Assembly: GCF_021646545.1 (NCBI RefSeq)
Contig: NZ_JAKIRP010000020.1
Span: 62,001 to 126,000 of the forward strand
Source of the DNA: Chitinophaga filiformis
GTDB taxonomy: Bacteria; Bacteroidota; Bacteroidia; Chitinophagales; Chitinophagaceae
Reading direction: 5' to 3'
Length of the DNA stretch: 64,000 bases
A model generated the notes under the pieces. The model saw only the letters and a program-made list of their open reading frames with translations, did not search any database and was not told the DNA's origin. This document shows, piece after piece, positions 17,423 through 26,314 of this stretch. Position 1 is the first letter of the stretch. Each line of letters starts with the position of its first letter. A program made the translations under genes and the position numbers.

Positions 17423-17640
17423 GATCCTCAATCTGTCATTTCAAGTACCCCCATAGGTGATCACAACTGGCGAGGTCTTTTAGGGAACGATCCTCAGTCT
17501 GTCTTCAATATGCTAATCTCCCAAAGATAGTCACGATGGTTCGGGCTATACGAGGAATGATCCTCAATCAGCCTTCAACATTCTCATCACGTCCCAGAGA
17601 TGCTCACAGCTGTCCAAGTCTTTTACCGGGGAAAGACCCA
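17423..17640 (-). repeat. Three tandem copies of a gene's C-terminal coding end
   Basis: GATCCTCA(A/G)TC marks copies at 17423, 17489 and 17559 (66 and 70 bases apart). Read on the minus strand the intact gene ends CEHLWDVMRMLKAD-stop; the next copy reads DYLWEISILKTD-stop; the third reads KDLASCDHLW then, after a one-base frameshift, GVLEMTD-stop. The stop TGA followed by GGATC is kept in all three. These look like leftovers of a tandem gene family that collapsed by deletion, or of slippage duplications. Confidence 0.7.
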
Positions 17641-18100
17641 GTATATCTTTCCGGATCTGATTAAGGATGCTCAGACCAGGCAGCGAACCATCAGGCCAGG
17701 CAACCAGACAGGCCAGGGCCGTCTTCAACACCGTAGCTTTCACCCGCATGCTATAGGGAGAATACCGTGCCGGATGTAAATGGACGTATTTCGCGGGTTC
17801 TGTACCAGGTAAGAGTACCCAGCGGGAAGTATCAGAAAGTGTGATCCCGACATATCCGCTATTGTCTTTCAGCCATTCCAGGTAAGTGGTTTCATCAGTA
17901 ATGCCAGCTTTCCGCACTTTAGCTGCCACTTCCCCGAAAAGAGCTGGTATGTCCAGCAGGCCGTAATAAATATCCATCTGTGAATTGCCCAGCACTTTCA
18001 CGCTATTGGGAAGGGTATCCAATGTCATATTGGCCAGTTCCCGGTGGATGTATCCACGGTGGTGCTTTAGTGCATTAAAGAGGATATTGGAGGCGTTCAT
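17564..18100 (-). CDS. Unknown protein of the Hsp70 locus, 3' end repeated downstream
   Basis: 178 residues starting at the ATG at 18100 (a TTG three bases upstream is less likely). No family recognised. Soluble, with no signal peptide; contains a central WLKDNSGYVGITLSDTSRWVLLPG segment and a C-terminus CEHLWDVMRMLKAD. Its last 20 or so codons plus the stop and the following GGATCAT are present in two further decayed copies immediately downstream (17423-17563). Same strand as the Hsp70 genes and 246 bases upstream of the tail-anchored gene. The RND operon before it ends in an intrinsic terminator, so this gene should have its own promoter. Confidence 0.65.
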   Translation of the reverse strand: MNASNILFNALKHHRGYIHRELANMTLDTLPNSVKVLGNSQMDIYYGLLDIPALFGEVAAKVRKAGITDETTYLEWLKDNSGYVGITLSDTSRWVLLPGTEPAKYVHLHPARYSPYSMRVKATVLKTALACLVAWPDGSLPGLSILNQIRKDILGLSPVKDLDSCEHLWDVMRMLKAD

Positions 18101-18132
18101 CAACGATAGATAATCAGGCTATATATAAAACG

Positions 18133-18159
18133 AAAAAACGCCACAAAATATGTGACGTT
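18133..18159 (-). terminator. Intrinsic terminator of the RND efflux operon
   Basis: On the minus strand AACGTCAC (18159-18152), a 7-base loop and GTGGCGTT (18144-18137, one G-T pair) form a stem ending in six T residues (18138-18133). It lies 28 bases after the stop of the outer-membrane factor gene. Confidence 0.7.
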
Positions 18160-18186
18160 CTTCCGAATATACAAACAAATGTACAT

Positions 18187-19608
18187 TTATCGCCAACCGC
18201 CCCCGAGGGAACGGTAAAGATCTACCACTGCATACAGCTGATCTCTTTTGAGATTGCTGATCTCCAGCTCACTTTGTAATACGTTACTTTGTGCTACAAT
18301 TACTTCCAGGTAGGTAGCTTTGCCGCTTTCAAACAGCTGATTTGCATTGTGTACTGCCTGTTGTAATGTCTGCACTTTATTGGACGCAATATCATATTGC
18401 GATTTCAGTTTCTCTATTTTCACCAGTGCATCTGACACCTCTCCTACTGCATCCAGCACATTCTGCCGGAAGCGGATCACAGACTGTTCTCTTTCGATCT
18501 TCGCTACTTCAAACTGTGTCTTCAGCTCCTTACGTGCAAACAGGGGCTGTGTAATACCCGCTGTTGCGAGTCCGAAGAGGGACGATGGGATCTGGAACCA
18601 CTCACTGAACTTCACGGCATTGATACCACCCTGAGCGGTGATCGTGAGCGAAGGATACATCCTTGCCTTGGTCACACCTACTTTGGCATTAGCCATTGTC
18701 AGTGCCAGCTCACTGCTTCTTACATCCGGGCGTCGGCTCAGCATATCAGAAGGAATACCGGTCGACAGCTTTTCGGTCAGCGGATAGTCATTCAGTTTTG
18801 TATGCCTTTCTATTGCTGCAGGCAATTCACCTGACAGGATACGCAGTGCATTTTCCTGTACTGCCATATTCTGTTCTATCTGGGGGATCAGCTGTGCGGC
18901 TGTCAGCTGTTGTGCTTCTGCCTGTTGTACTGCTACCAGTGTTACCTGTCCGGCGTCATACTGCAAACGGATAATGCGCAGTGTGCTGTCGTTCAGTTTC
19001 AGATTACGCTGTGCTACTGCCATCTGTTCATCCAGCATCAGCAGGTTGTAATACGCTTTTGATACGGTAGTCACGAGGTCTGTCTGCAACAGTTTCTTCG
19101 ATTCTTCCGTTTGCAGATAAGCGGCTAAAGCCGACTTTTTCTGGTTACGGATCTTACCCCAGATATCTGCCTCCCATGAAAACTGCAGGTTAGCGTTATA
19201 ATCTTCCAGGTGTTGTGTGCCGAGGAAGTTACTCAGACTGATACCGTTCAAACTATTGTCTGAAGGCCTGGTGGTACCTGCTGTTACGTTCAATGTAGCA
19301 GTGGGTACGTTGAGCAGTTTCGCCTGCCTTAACTGCAGCTTCGCAGTTTCGATGTTCAGCAGGGCGATCTGCATATCATAATTCTTACGAATGGCGTTGT
19401 CTATCAGGCCTTTCAGGGTAGCGTCCGTAAAGAAGTTCTCCCAGGGAAGACTTGCGATGCTGGCCGTGTCTGTCGTCTGAACACTGTTCCTGAACGCAGC
19501 AGGCAGTTCCGGCTGCGGGGTCGCTGTATCTTTGGACACTTTACATGCTTCCAACAATCCAATCGCCAATAACCCTATTAAAAAATACTTATTTATCTGT
19601 GTGCTCAT
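18187..19608 (-). CDS. Outer-membrane factor of an RND efflux pump (TolC/OprM family)
   Basis: 473 residues, the outer-membrane channel of the tripartite pump. A lipoprotein signal peptide ends at LLEAC (Cys22), followed by two repeated outer-membrane efflux domains (about 50-255 and 275-470). The second carries DMLSRRPDVRSSELAL and the end carries NLKRDQLYAVVDLYRSLGGGW, both characteristic of the NodT/OprM group. The start overlaps the stop of the permease gene by 4 bases (ATGA), so it is the third gene of a coupled operon: adaptor, permease, channel. A terminator follows. Confidence 0.95.
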   Translation of the reverse strand: MSTQINKYFLIGLLAIGLLEACKVSKDTATPQPELPAAFRNSVQTTDTASIASLPWENFFTDATLKGLIDNAIRKNYDMQIALLNIETAKLQLRQAKLLNVPTATLNVTAGTTRPSDNSLNGISLSNFLGTQHLEDYNANLQFSWEADIWGKIRNQKKSALAAYLQTEESKKLLQTDLVTTVSKAYYNLLMLDEQMAVAQRNLKLNDSTLRIIRLQYDAGQVTLVAVQQAEAQQLTAAQLIPQIEQNMAVQENALRILSGELPAAIERHTKLNDYPLTEKLSTGIPSDMLSRRPDVRSSELALTMANAKVGVTKARMYPSLTITAQGGINAVKFSEWFQIPSSLFGLATAGITQPLFARKELKTQFEVAKIEREQSVIRFRQNVLDAVGEVSDALVKIEKLKSQYDIASNKVQTLQQAVHNANQLFESGKATYLEVIVAQSNVLQSELEISNLKRDQLYAVVDLYRSLGGGWR

Positions 19609-22600
19609 ACTAATTCCGGTTTAGCGGCTTGCGCCTTTTCATTGTTAACAACGGCAGGTGATTTGCCAGTGATCTTCTCCTGGAGGAACTGGAATATCAC
19701 AAACAACACAGGAATCACGAATAATCCCAGCACTACTCCGCTCACCATACCTCCTGCTGCACCAATACTGATGGAGTGGTTACCGATAGCAGAAGGACCG
19801 TTGTCGCTCATCATTGGTATCAGACCTACCACGAATGCCAATGATGTCATGAGGATAGGACGTAACCTCAGTCTGGCTGCTTCAATCGCTGCAAATACCA
19901 GGTTCTTGCCTGCACGTCTTCTCTGGCTGGCATATTCCACGATCAGGATGGCGTTCTTCGCCAGCAACCCGATCAGCATTACCAGGGCTACCTGTACATA
20001 GATATTGTTAGAGATATCAGTGTAACGGATAGACAGGAACACACCGAGGATACCGGTAGGAATAGACAGGATCACCGCGAGTGGCAGAATGTAGCTTTCA
20101 TACTGCGCTGCAAGCAGGAAGTATACGAACAACAGACAGAGTGAGAAGATGATCACTGATTGTCCGCTGGAAGAGATCTCTTCCCTTGTCATACCGGAGA
20201 ATTCATAAGAATAACCGGATGGCAGGTACTGTGCTGCTACTTCTTCTACGGCCTTGATCGCGTCACCAGAGCTGAAGCCTGGTTTGGAGATCACGTTCAG
20301 ACTGATGGAGTTGAACAGGTTGTAACGGGAAGTATTTTCCGGACCAAACACACGTTTCAGATTTACCAGCGATTTCACCGGTACCATTTCATTCAGCCTG
20401 TTCTTCACGAAGATACCGTCCATAGATGTTGGCGCGGCACGCTCGTCTTTTTCTGCCTGCAGCATTACCCTGTAGTATTTACCAAAACGGTTGAAATCAG
20501 CCGCCTGTGTACTACCGAAATAAGCGCCCATCGTCTGCAAGATGTCTTTCACATTCACACTCAGCTGCTCCGCTTTTTCTGCGTCTACTTCAATTTCATA
20601 CTGCGGATAATCAGCGCGGAAAGTGGTGAATGCAAACGCTATTTCCGGACGTTTCATCAACTCTCCAATGAAGCCGTAAGCAATACCGGAGAATTTTTCC
20701 AGCTTTCCACTGGTCTTGTCCTGCAGCACCATATCCAATGCATCTACGTTACTGAAACCAGGCACTGTAGGGAATGTGAAGACGAAGAAAGTTGCGTCCT
20801 GGATGGTAGCGAGTTTTCCTCTTACCTGGTCCATGATGGCGTTAATGTCTTTCACTTCTCCCCTTTCCTTTGCATCCTTCAGCAGGATGAAAGCCACACC
20901 GGCGTTAGGGCTGGAAGCGGAAGTGAGTATGTTGAAACCGGACAATCCCATCAGTGTTCTTTTAGATGGCAAATCGTTCAGTACAGATTCCATCTGTTTG
21001 ATCACAGCGGTAGTTCTATCCAGGGAAGCACCCGGCTGCATAGACATAGAGATGGCGATGAAACCCTGGTCTTCAGAAGGAATGAAGCCGGTAGGTGTTT
21101 TTCTTACCAGGTAAACGGTAGAAACGATCACTACTACAAGTCCCACAATGCTCACCCATTTGTGACGGATGAGGAAGCGGAGGCTGTCAATATATTTACG
21201 TGTGAGACGATCGAAGCCGGTGTTGAAGCCTGCAAAGAATTTCTCTTTGAAGGTCAGCTTGTGGCTCTTGTCGTGCGGATCATGACCATGATTGCCTTCT
21301 TTCAGGAACAATGCTGCCAGCGCGGGACTTAAAGTCAAGGCGTTCACCGCAGATATCACGATCGCAATAGCCAGTGTGAAAGCGAACTGACGGTAGAACA
21401 CACCGGTAGAACCTTCCATGAAACCTACGGGCAGGAACACGGCAGACATTACCAGCGTAATGGATACGATAGCGCCGCTGATCTCACTCATTGCAGAAAT
21501 GGTCGCTTCTCTTGGCCCCATGTGTTTCTTCTCCATTTTCGAGTGCACCGCTTCGACGACGACGATGGCGTCATCCACCACGATACCGATGGCCAGTACC
21601 AACGCAAACAGTGTCAGCAGGTTGATGGAGAAGCCCAGCAGGGAGATGAAGAAGAAAGTACCGATAATAGCCACTGGCACGGCAATGGCCGGGATAAGCG
21701 TAGAGCGGAAGTCCTGCAGGAAGATGAATACCACAATGAACACCAGGATAAATGCTTCAATGAGCGTATGTTTTACCTGTTCGATAGACAGGTCCAATGT
21801 ATCCTTGGTATTATAGAGGATCAGGTGTTTCACTCCTTTCGGGAAATCCTTGGATAATTTATCCATCAGTTTCATGATGGCGATCTGGATCTCGTTGGAG
21901 TTGGAACCTGCCAGCTGGAAGGAGGCGATATTGATACCAGGCTTACCGTTCACACGGGTATAGTTACCATATGTGTAGGCGCCAAATTCAACCCTGGCCA
22001 CATCTTTCAGGCGCAGCATAGAACCGTCGCCGTTAGACCTGATCACGATGTTCTCATAGTCTTCCGGTTTGGTCAGTTTACCTTTATATTTTATCACATA
22101 TTCGAAAGACTCAGTGCTGCTTTCACCGAATTTACCGGGAGCAGCTTCAAGGCTTTTATCCTGGATAGCAGCTGTGACCTCTCTTGGTGTCAGGTTGTAA
22201 GCGGCCATCTGTTTAGGATTCAGCCAGATCCTCATGGAGTAGTCTTTGTTACCACCGAAGATGAGGGCCTGACCTACGCCGGGAATCCTCTTAATTTCCG
22301 GAATGATATTGATCTGTGCGTAGTTGGCCAGGAATGTCTGATCGTATACTTTAGGATCTTCGGAATACATATCTACCACCATCAGCAAACTATTCTGCTG
22401 TTTGGCGGTGGTCACACCCGCCTGTACCACTTCAGCAGGCAACTGCGCGGTAGCCTGAGCCACCCTGTTTTGTACGTTTACAGCCGCCTGGTCGGGGTCT
22501 GTACCGAGTTTAAAGAATACAGTGATCACCAGTGAACCATCATTGCTCGCGGTAGAGGTCATGTAGATCATGTTCTCCACGCCGTTTATAGATTCCTCCA

Positions 22601-22793
22601 GTGAAGGTGCTACCGAACGCAGGATGGTTTCCGCATTGGCGCCCGGGTATAATGCGGTTACCTGCACTGCCGGAGGGGCAATGTCGGGGAACTTCTGCAG
22701 GGGCAGCTTCGCGAGACCGAGCACCCCGAGTATAACCATTATGATAGAGATCACCGTTGCGAGAACGGGTCTTTCAATGAATTTCTTAAGCAT
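19605..22793 (-). CDS. RND multidrug efflux permease (AcrB/HAE1 family)
   Basis: 1062 residues, the inner-membrane proton-driven pump of a tripartite efflux system. It opens MLKKFIERPVLATVISIIMVILG, the standard HAE1 beginning, and shows 12 hydrophobic segments with two large periplasmic loops. The proton relay is complete: IGIVVDDAIVVVE in TM4 has both aspartates and IGLLAKNAILIVEY in TM10 has the lysine. Usual family substrates are drugs, dyes, bile salts or solvents; the exact substrate cannot be read from the sequence. It starts 45 bases after the adaptor gene. Confidence 0.96.
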   Translation of the reverse strand: MLKKFIERPVLATVISIIMVILGVLGLAKLPLQKFPDIAPPAVQVTALYPGANAETILRSVAPSLEESINGVENMIYMTSTASNDGSLVITVFFKLGTDPDQAAVNVQNRVAQATAQLPAEVVQAGVTTAKQQNSLLMVVDMYSEDPKVYDQTFLANYAQINIIPEIKRIPGVGQALIFGGNKDYSMRIWLNPKQMAAYNLTPREVTAAIQDKSLEAAPGKFGESSTESFEYVIKYKGKLTKPEDYENIVIRSNGDGSMLRLKDVARVEFGAYTYGNYTRVNGKPGINIASFQLAGSNSNEIQIAIMKLMDKLSKDFPKGVKHLILYNTKDTLDLSIEQVKHTLIEAFILVFIVVFIFLQDFRSTLIPAIAVPVAIIGTFFFISLLGFSINLLTLFALVLAIGIVVDDAIVVVEAVHSKMEKKHMGPREATISAMSEISGAIVSITLVMSAVFLPVGFMEGSTGVFYRQFAFTLAIAIVISAVNALTLSPALAALFLKEGNHGHDPHDKSHKLTFKEKFFAGFNTGFDRLTRKYIDSLRFLIRHKWVSIVGLVVVIVSTVYLVRKTPTGFIPSEDQGFIAISMSMQPGASLDRTTAVIKQMESVLNDLPSKRTLMGLSGFNILTSASSPNAGVAFILLKDAKERGEVKDINAIMDQVRGKLATIQDATFFVFTFPTVPGFSNVDALDMVLQDKTSGKLEKFSGIAYGFIGELMKRPEIAFAFTTFRADYPQYEIEVDAEKAEQLSVNVKDILQTMGAYFGSTQAADFNRFGKYYRVMLQAEKDERAAPTSMDGIFVKNRLNEMVPVKSLVNLKRVFGPENTSRYNLFNSISLNVISKPGFSSGDAIKAVEEVAAQYLPSGYSYEFSGMTREEISSSGQSVIIFSLCLLFVYFLLAAQYESYILPLAVILSIPTGILGVFLSIRYTDISNNIYVQVALVMLIGLLAKNAILIVEYASQRRRAGKNLVFAAIEAARLRLRPILMTSLAFVVGLIPMMSDNGPSAIGNHSISIGAAGGMVSGVVLGLFVIPVLFVIFQFLQEKITGKSPAVVNNEKAQAAKPELV

Positions 22794-22838
22794 GTGTTTT
22801 TATTTTAGGAGAAAGACAAGCAGCATGTCAGGATCAGA

Positions 22839-23981
22839 TCATCCCTGTGCTACTGGTTTTGCCTTTTCCGGTTTGATTTCTGTACCCTCTTTCAGACGGT
22901 CAACTCCTGTTACTACGATTCTGTCACCGGCTTTCACACCGTCTTTTACCAGGTACTGATTACCACTAGTGCCTATAATGGTGATCGCCTGACGGGTGAT
23001 CTTATTATCTTTACCAACGGTGTATACAAATACCCTGTCCTGTACTTCGATAGTAGCAGCCTGTGGTACCAGCAGGGCATCTTTAAACTGGCGCTGCAGT
23101 CTTACTTTACCGGTATTACCTGTACGGATAGTACCTTTCGCGTTAGGGAACACTGCTCTCAGTGTGATAGCGCCGGTATTCTTCTCGAACTGTCCGTCGA
23201 TCATATCCACTTTACCTTGCTGTTCGTAGATGTGATTGTCGGCCAGTACCAGTGTTGCGGGTGGCAGGTTCTTCAGCTTTTCTTCCAGCGTAGTGCCGGC
23301 ATAGTTATCTTTAAAAGTGAAGAAATCGCTTTCGCTCAGGGAGAAGTATGCATAGATTTCGTGTACATCTGAGAGTTTGGTCAGCGGCTCAGGATCGTTC
23401 AGAGAGATCAGCGCGCCGGCCTTTTTAGGTATTCTGCCGATATATCCGCTTACAGGAGCGGTAATGTTCGTATAACCGAGGTTGATAGATGCGGCTGCTA
23501 CCAGTGCTTTAGCCTGCTCAACGTTAGCGGTGGCCACTTCGTATGCGGTTTTCGCTGTACGCAGTTGGATATCAGATACTACTTTGTTGGCTACCAGCGG
23601 CGTTACTTTATCTACTTCCAGCTGTGCATTGAGTACGGCTGCTTCGGCTGCGTGCAGGGAAGCTTTCGCATTGTTCAGCTGCTCACGGTAACGGTGCTCG
23701 TCAATTTTAAATAATGGCTGACCAGCTTTTACGTAAGCGCCTTCATCTACATATACTTTTTCCAGGTAGCCGTCTACCTGTGAACGGATCTCTACGTTTA
23801 CCTTTCCTTCGAGTGATGCTGTATAATCGTTCTCTGTGTTGGCGTCTGCGGCACCAATCGTCACAACTTCCGCCGGCACAGCGGTAGGGGCTTCATTATG
23901 GGCAGACGAAGACTTACAGCTGTATAACCCTGAAAGGATTATTCCTACGAGCAAGCTCCAAATTAATACGTCTTTTTTCAT
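22839..23981 (-). CDS. RND efflux periplasmic adaptor (membrane fusion lipoprotein)
   Basis: 380 residues linking permease and outer-membrane channel in the periplasm. Lipoprotein signal peptide with lipobox GLYSC (Cys22), a lipoyl/barrel-sandwich half-motif (VEIRSQVDGYLEKVYVDEGAYVKAGQPLFKID, about 64-95), a short alpha-hairpin, the second half (TNITAPVSGYIGRIPKKAG), a beta-barrel domain and a membrane-proximal domain ending in VKAGDRIVVTGVDRLKEG. First gene of the operon; the upstream gap contains a TetR-type operator copy at 24234-24249. Confidence 0.95.
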   Translation of the reverse strand: MKKDVLIWSLLVGIILSGLYSCKSSSAHNEAPTAVPAEVVTIGAADANTENDYTASLEGKVNVEIRSQVDGYLEKVYVDEGAYVKAGQPLFKIDEHRYREQLNNAKASLHAAEAAVLNAQLEVDKVTPLVANKVVSDIQLRTAKTAYEVATANVEQAKALVAAASINLGYTNITAPVSGYIGRIPKKAGALISLNDPEPLTKLSDVHEIYAYFSLSESDFFTFKDNYAGTTLEEKLKNLPPATLVLADNHIYEQQGKVDMIDGQFEKNTGAITLRAVFPNAKGTIRTGNTGKVRLQRQFKDALLVPQAATIEVQDRVFVYTVGKDNKITRQAITIIGTSGNQYLVKDGVKAGDRIVVTGVDRLKEGTEIKPEKAKPVAQG

Positions 23982-24233
23982 GATCTATTGATTGTGTGTA
24001 ATTGACAAAGAGATTCCCTGTTCGCATAATAGTATGCAAATCAGACATGAACAGTAAATGCAATGCAAGACCGTAATCCATGCCCGGAAGGCACTGATCA
24101 CAGTGTGTTGTTGTTGAAGGTAAAGCGAGCGACTAAGGTGTGATTATGAGACCATCACCTGAACAGAACTAACCCACGAAGGGTTGGCATTCTCAATTAT
24201 TTATAATTATCCTACATCGTTAACGGATATTTC

Positions 24234-24249
24234 TGAAATGAGCGTTCCA
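24234..24249. promoter_or_regulatory. Second TetR operator copy, upstream of the RND operon
   Basis: TGAAATGAGCGTTCCA matches the reverse complement of the palindrome in front of the tetR gene (TGAAACGAGCGTTTCA) at 14 of 16 positions. On the minus strand it overlaps a TTTG (24251-24248) by two bases, the same arrangement as at the tetR promoter, with a weaker TATCCGTT 18 bases further. This ties the regulator to the pump operon. Confidence 0.65.
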
Positions 24250-24280
24250 AAATTACACAAAAAAAATCTTCAAATCCAAC

Positions 24281-24862
24281 TCAATTTCTCAAATGTTTTT
24301 TCGTATAAGCAGCCATTTCTTTTATCAAGCTGGCGTCTTTAAACTGAATAAATGATTGTTTCCAACCGCAAAAGCCGTTAAAGATAATATGGGCAAGAAC
24401 TGCAGGGTTCTTATCTTCAGTGATCTCTCCCTGTTCTTTTGCCCTTTGTAGTAAATCGGTAAAAAGGCCGATCGTTCTGTCACTTGTTGTTTTAATAATA
24501 CGGCGAACTTCTTCATCGTCGCCTGCCAGTTCGAAGGAGGACTTCATTCCCATACAGCACTTACAATCGTAGATTGTACCTGTAACATAGACATCAATAA
24601 TCTTTTCCAGCGTTTCAAGGGGTGTTAAGTCCTTCAGTTTCAGAACTGATTCAAAATCCTGGGCTGCGAGGTATCCATAAGTTCTCAGGCACTCCAGGAA
24701 GAGGTTATGTTTGTCGCCAAACGAGTTATACAAACTACTCCTGTTGATCTGCATAGCATCCACCAGGTCCTGCATGGAAGTGGCATTGTAGCCCTTCTCC
24801 CAGAACACGTCCAGTGCTTTCGCTATTTTTTCTTCAGGAATGAATTCTTTATCTCTAGCCAT
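24281..24862 (-). CDS. TetR/AcrR-family repressor, likely controlling the adjacent RND operon
   Basis: 193 residues. The N-terminal helix-turn-helix (about 9-55: KIAKALDVFWEKGYNATSMQ, DLVDAMQINRSSLYNSFGDKHNLF) is typical TetR; the C-terminal ligand domain contains an unusual cysteine cluster, DCKCCMGMKSS (about 98-108). It is encoded upstream of the RND operon on the same strand, and identical-type 16-base palindromes lie before both units, so autoregulation plus repression of the pump is the natural reading. Its promoter boxes place the transcript start only a few bases before the ATG, so the mRNA may be nearly leaderless. Confidence 0.92.
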   Translation of the reverse strand: MARDKEFIPEEKIAKALDVFWEKGYNATSMQDLVDAMQINRSSLYNSFGDKHNLFLECLRTYGYLAAQDFESVLKLKDLTPLETLEKIIDVYVTGTIYDCKCCMGMKSSFELAGDDEEVRRIIKTTSDRTIGLFTDLLQRAKEQGEITEDKNPAVLAHIIFNGFCGWKQSFIQFKDASLIKEMAAYTKKHLRN

Positions 24863-24870
24863 AACGAGGA

Positions 24871-24901
24871 CAAAGTTATATTCTGAAACGCTCGTTTCAA
24901 A
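24871..24901 (-). promoter_or_regulatory. Consensus promoter of tetR with operator in the spacer
   Basis: Minus strand: TTTG at 24901-24898, exactly 19 bases, TAACTTTG at 24878-24871, a perfect match to the Bacteroidota housekeeping promoter. The perfect 16-base palindrome TGAAACGCTCGTTTCA (24884-24899) fills most of the spacer, so a bound dimer would block RNA polymerase. Confidence 0.8.
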
Positions 24902-24942
24902 ATAAATTTTCTCTATACCCCATTATGGCCAGATTTATAATG

Positions 24943-26055
24943 TTATAATCTTACGGAAAAACCCACGTTGATCGAGTAGTCAGCGAAGGCGGCATCTCCG
25001 TTCACTTTGTTGGTGGGGGTGCTTCTTTCCTTATCGGTAACGCTCTGGGGCCTTACCCGGCGCAGGGCGATAGGTACCCCCAGGTAGAGGCTGCTCTTCT
25101 TCATGGTATAAGAAATAGTCGGCTCCAGGGACAGTACATATCCTGGTCTGCGGAAGCCGCCGCTCCCTCCTACCAGGTCATTCACCGGAATGCCTTCTAT
25201 TCTTGCCCCCAGCGAAGCGGAGATACTGCGCACCATATAACTAACCCCTGCCCTGGCCATATACTGGTCAGGCACACTGCAGATCGCCTCATTGGCAAGC
25301 GCCGGTGTGAGGGTTTCCCTGTAGGTACGGGTGCCGTTCTGCTCTCTGGGATTGATCAGATAATAAAAATTACCATATACGCCGAAATGAGAGGAGAAAT
25401 ACTGGTAGGCGTTCAATTCAACCGTAAGGCCGGTACCGCCATCGCCCAGTTGTATGGACTGGTCCACGGTGCGGAGCTCTTTGGTGCCGTTTGGGCCTAC
25501 ATTATACCAATAATCTTTGTAGTCGTAGTCGCCGGTGGCAAACTTAATACCCAGTCCTGCCTGGATATTCCCCTTTTTATGCTTCTCAGGGTCCAGCAGC
25601 CAGCGATAAACGGCCATCCTGATATCTCCCAGGCCATAGGAATGCATACTGTGACGCTGGTTGTAGTTGTTGGTGCCGTTTACCAGACCATGTTCATACA
25701 GGGAAGACCTGGCGTTGATCAGCAATGGTACATCTATCATTATGCTCCAGTGCTTGTCCAGCAAACGGGTGAGGCTGAAGTCAATGGCCGTCTGATGGTT
25801 GATCACTTCTGTACCATTGAGCACTCTTTCCTTTTGCTCGTCGGAACCCCTGAAGTGTTTATAGGACTTAAAATACCTTGCTCCTGTGTTAAAGATCCAT
25901 TTATCGGTCCGGGTCTGCTGTTCCATTTCAGGGTGACTAAGCATACAGGACGGAGCTCCTGTGCTGCGTATAGCAACACAGCCCTGCGCTTTTGACTGGT
26001 AGGAAATACATGCAAAGACCGCTGACAAGAAGACGGTTGATAAAATTCTGTTCAT
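24943..26055 (-). CDS. Predicted outer-membrane beta-barrel protein, function unknown
   Basis: 370 residues. A signal peptide (1-23, ending SKAQ) is followed by a short Cys-containing stretch (GCVAIRSTGAPSC), then alternating hydrophobic/polar strands to the end (KWIFNTGARYFKSYKHF, DIRMAVYRWLL, GNIQAGLGIKFATGDYDY, YLGVPIALRR, FADYSINVGFSVRL). Composition, strand pattern and the terminal aliphatic-aromatic-like residues fit a transporter-type porin barrel. The GCVAIR opening is a recurring feature of a Bacteroidota-only group without assigned role, as far as I recall. It lies 80 bases upstream of tetR, with the tetR promoter and operator between, so it is probably a separate unit. Confidence 0.65.
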   Translation of the reverse strand: MNRILSTVFLSAVFACISYQSKAQGCVAIRSTGAPSCMLSHPEMEQQTRTDKWIFNTGARYFKSYKHFRGSDEQKERVLNGTEVINHQTAIDFSLTRLLDKHWSIMIDVPLLINARSSLYEHGLVNGTNNYNQRHSMHSYGLGDIRMAVYRWLLDPEKHKKGNIQAGLGIKFATGDYDYKDYWYNVGPNGTKELRTVDQSIQLGDGGTGLTVELNAYQYFSSHFGVYGNFYYLINPREQNGTRTYRETLTPALANEAICSVPDQYMARAGVSYMVRSISASLGARIEGIPVNDLVGGSGGFRRPGYVLSLEPTISYTMKKSSLYLGVPIALRRVRPQSVTDKERSTPTNKVNGDAAFADYSINVGFSVRL

Positions 26056-26314
26056 GCTGTTACTGTTCTATTTTTAATAAGAGAAAGACGTGATTTCATT
26101 GTTCAATAGTTACGTCCAGCTTACGTTCAATTGTCCACCCCATGACTGCATTTTAAGGTATAGCGCTCTTTAATACCGATTGTAATAACTCTAACGTATG
26201 ATATTGGCTGATAATGTGATCTATATGTACGAAATATAGGCATTATTCGGGAATAAAAGAAATAATGCCAGCAAGATTATTGCTATTTCTGATGGTACAG
26301 GTCAACGCAATCGT

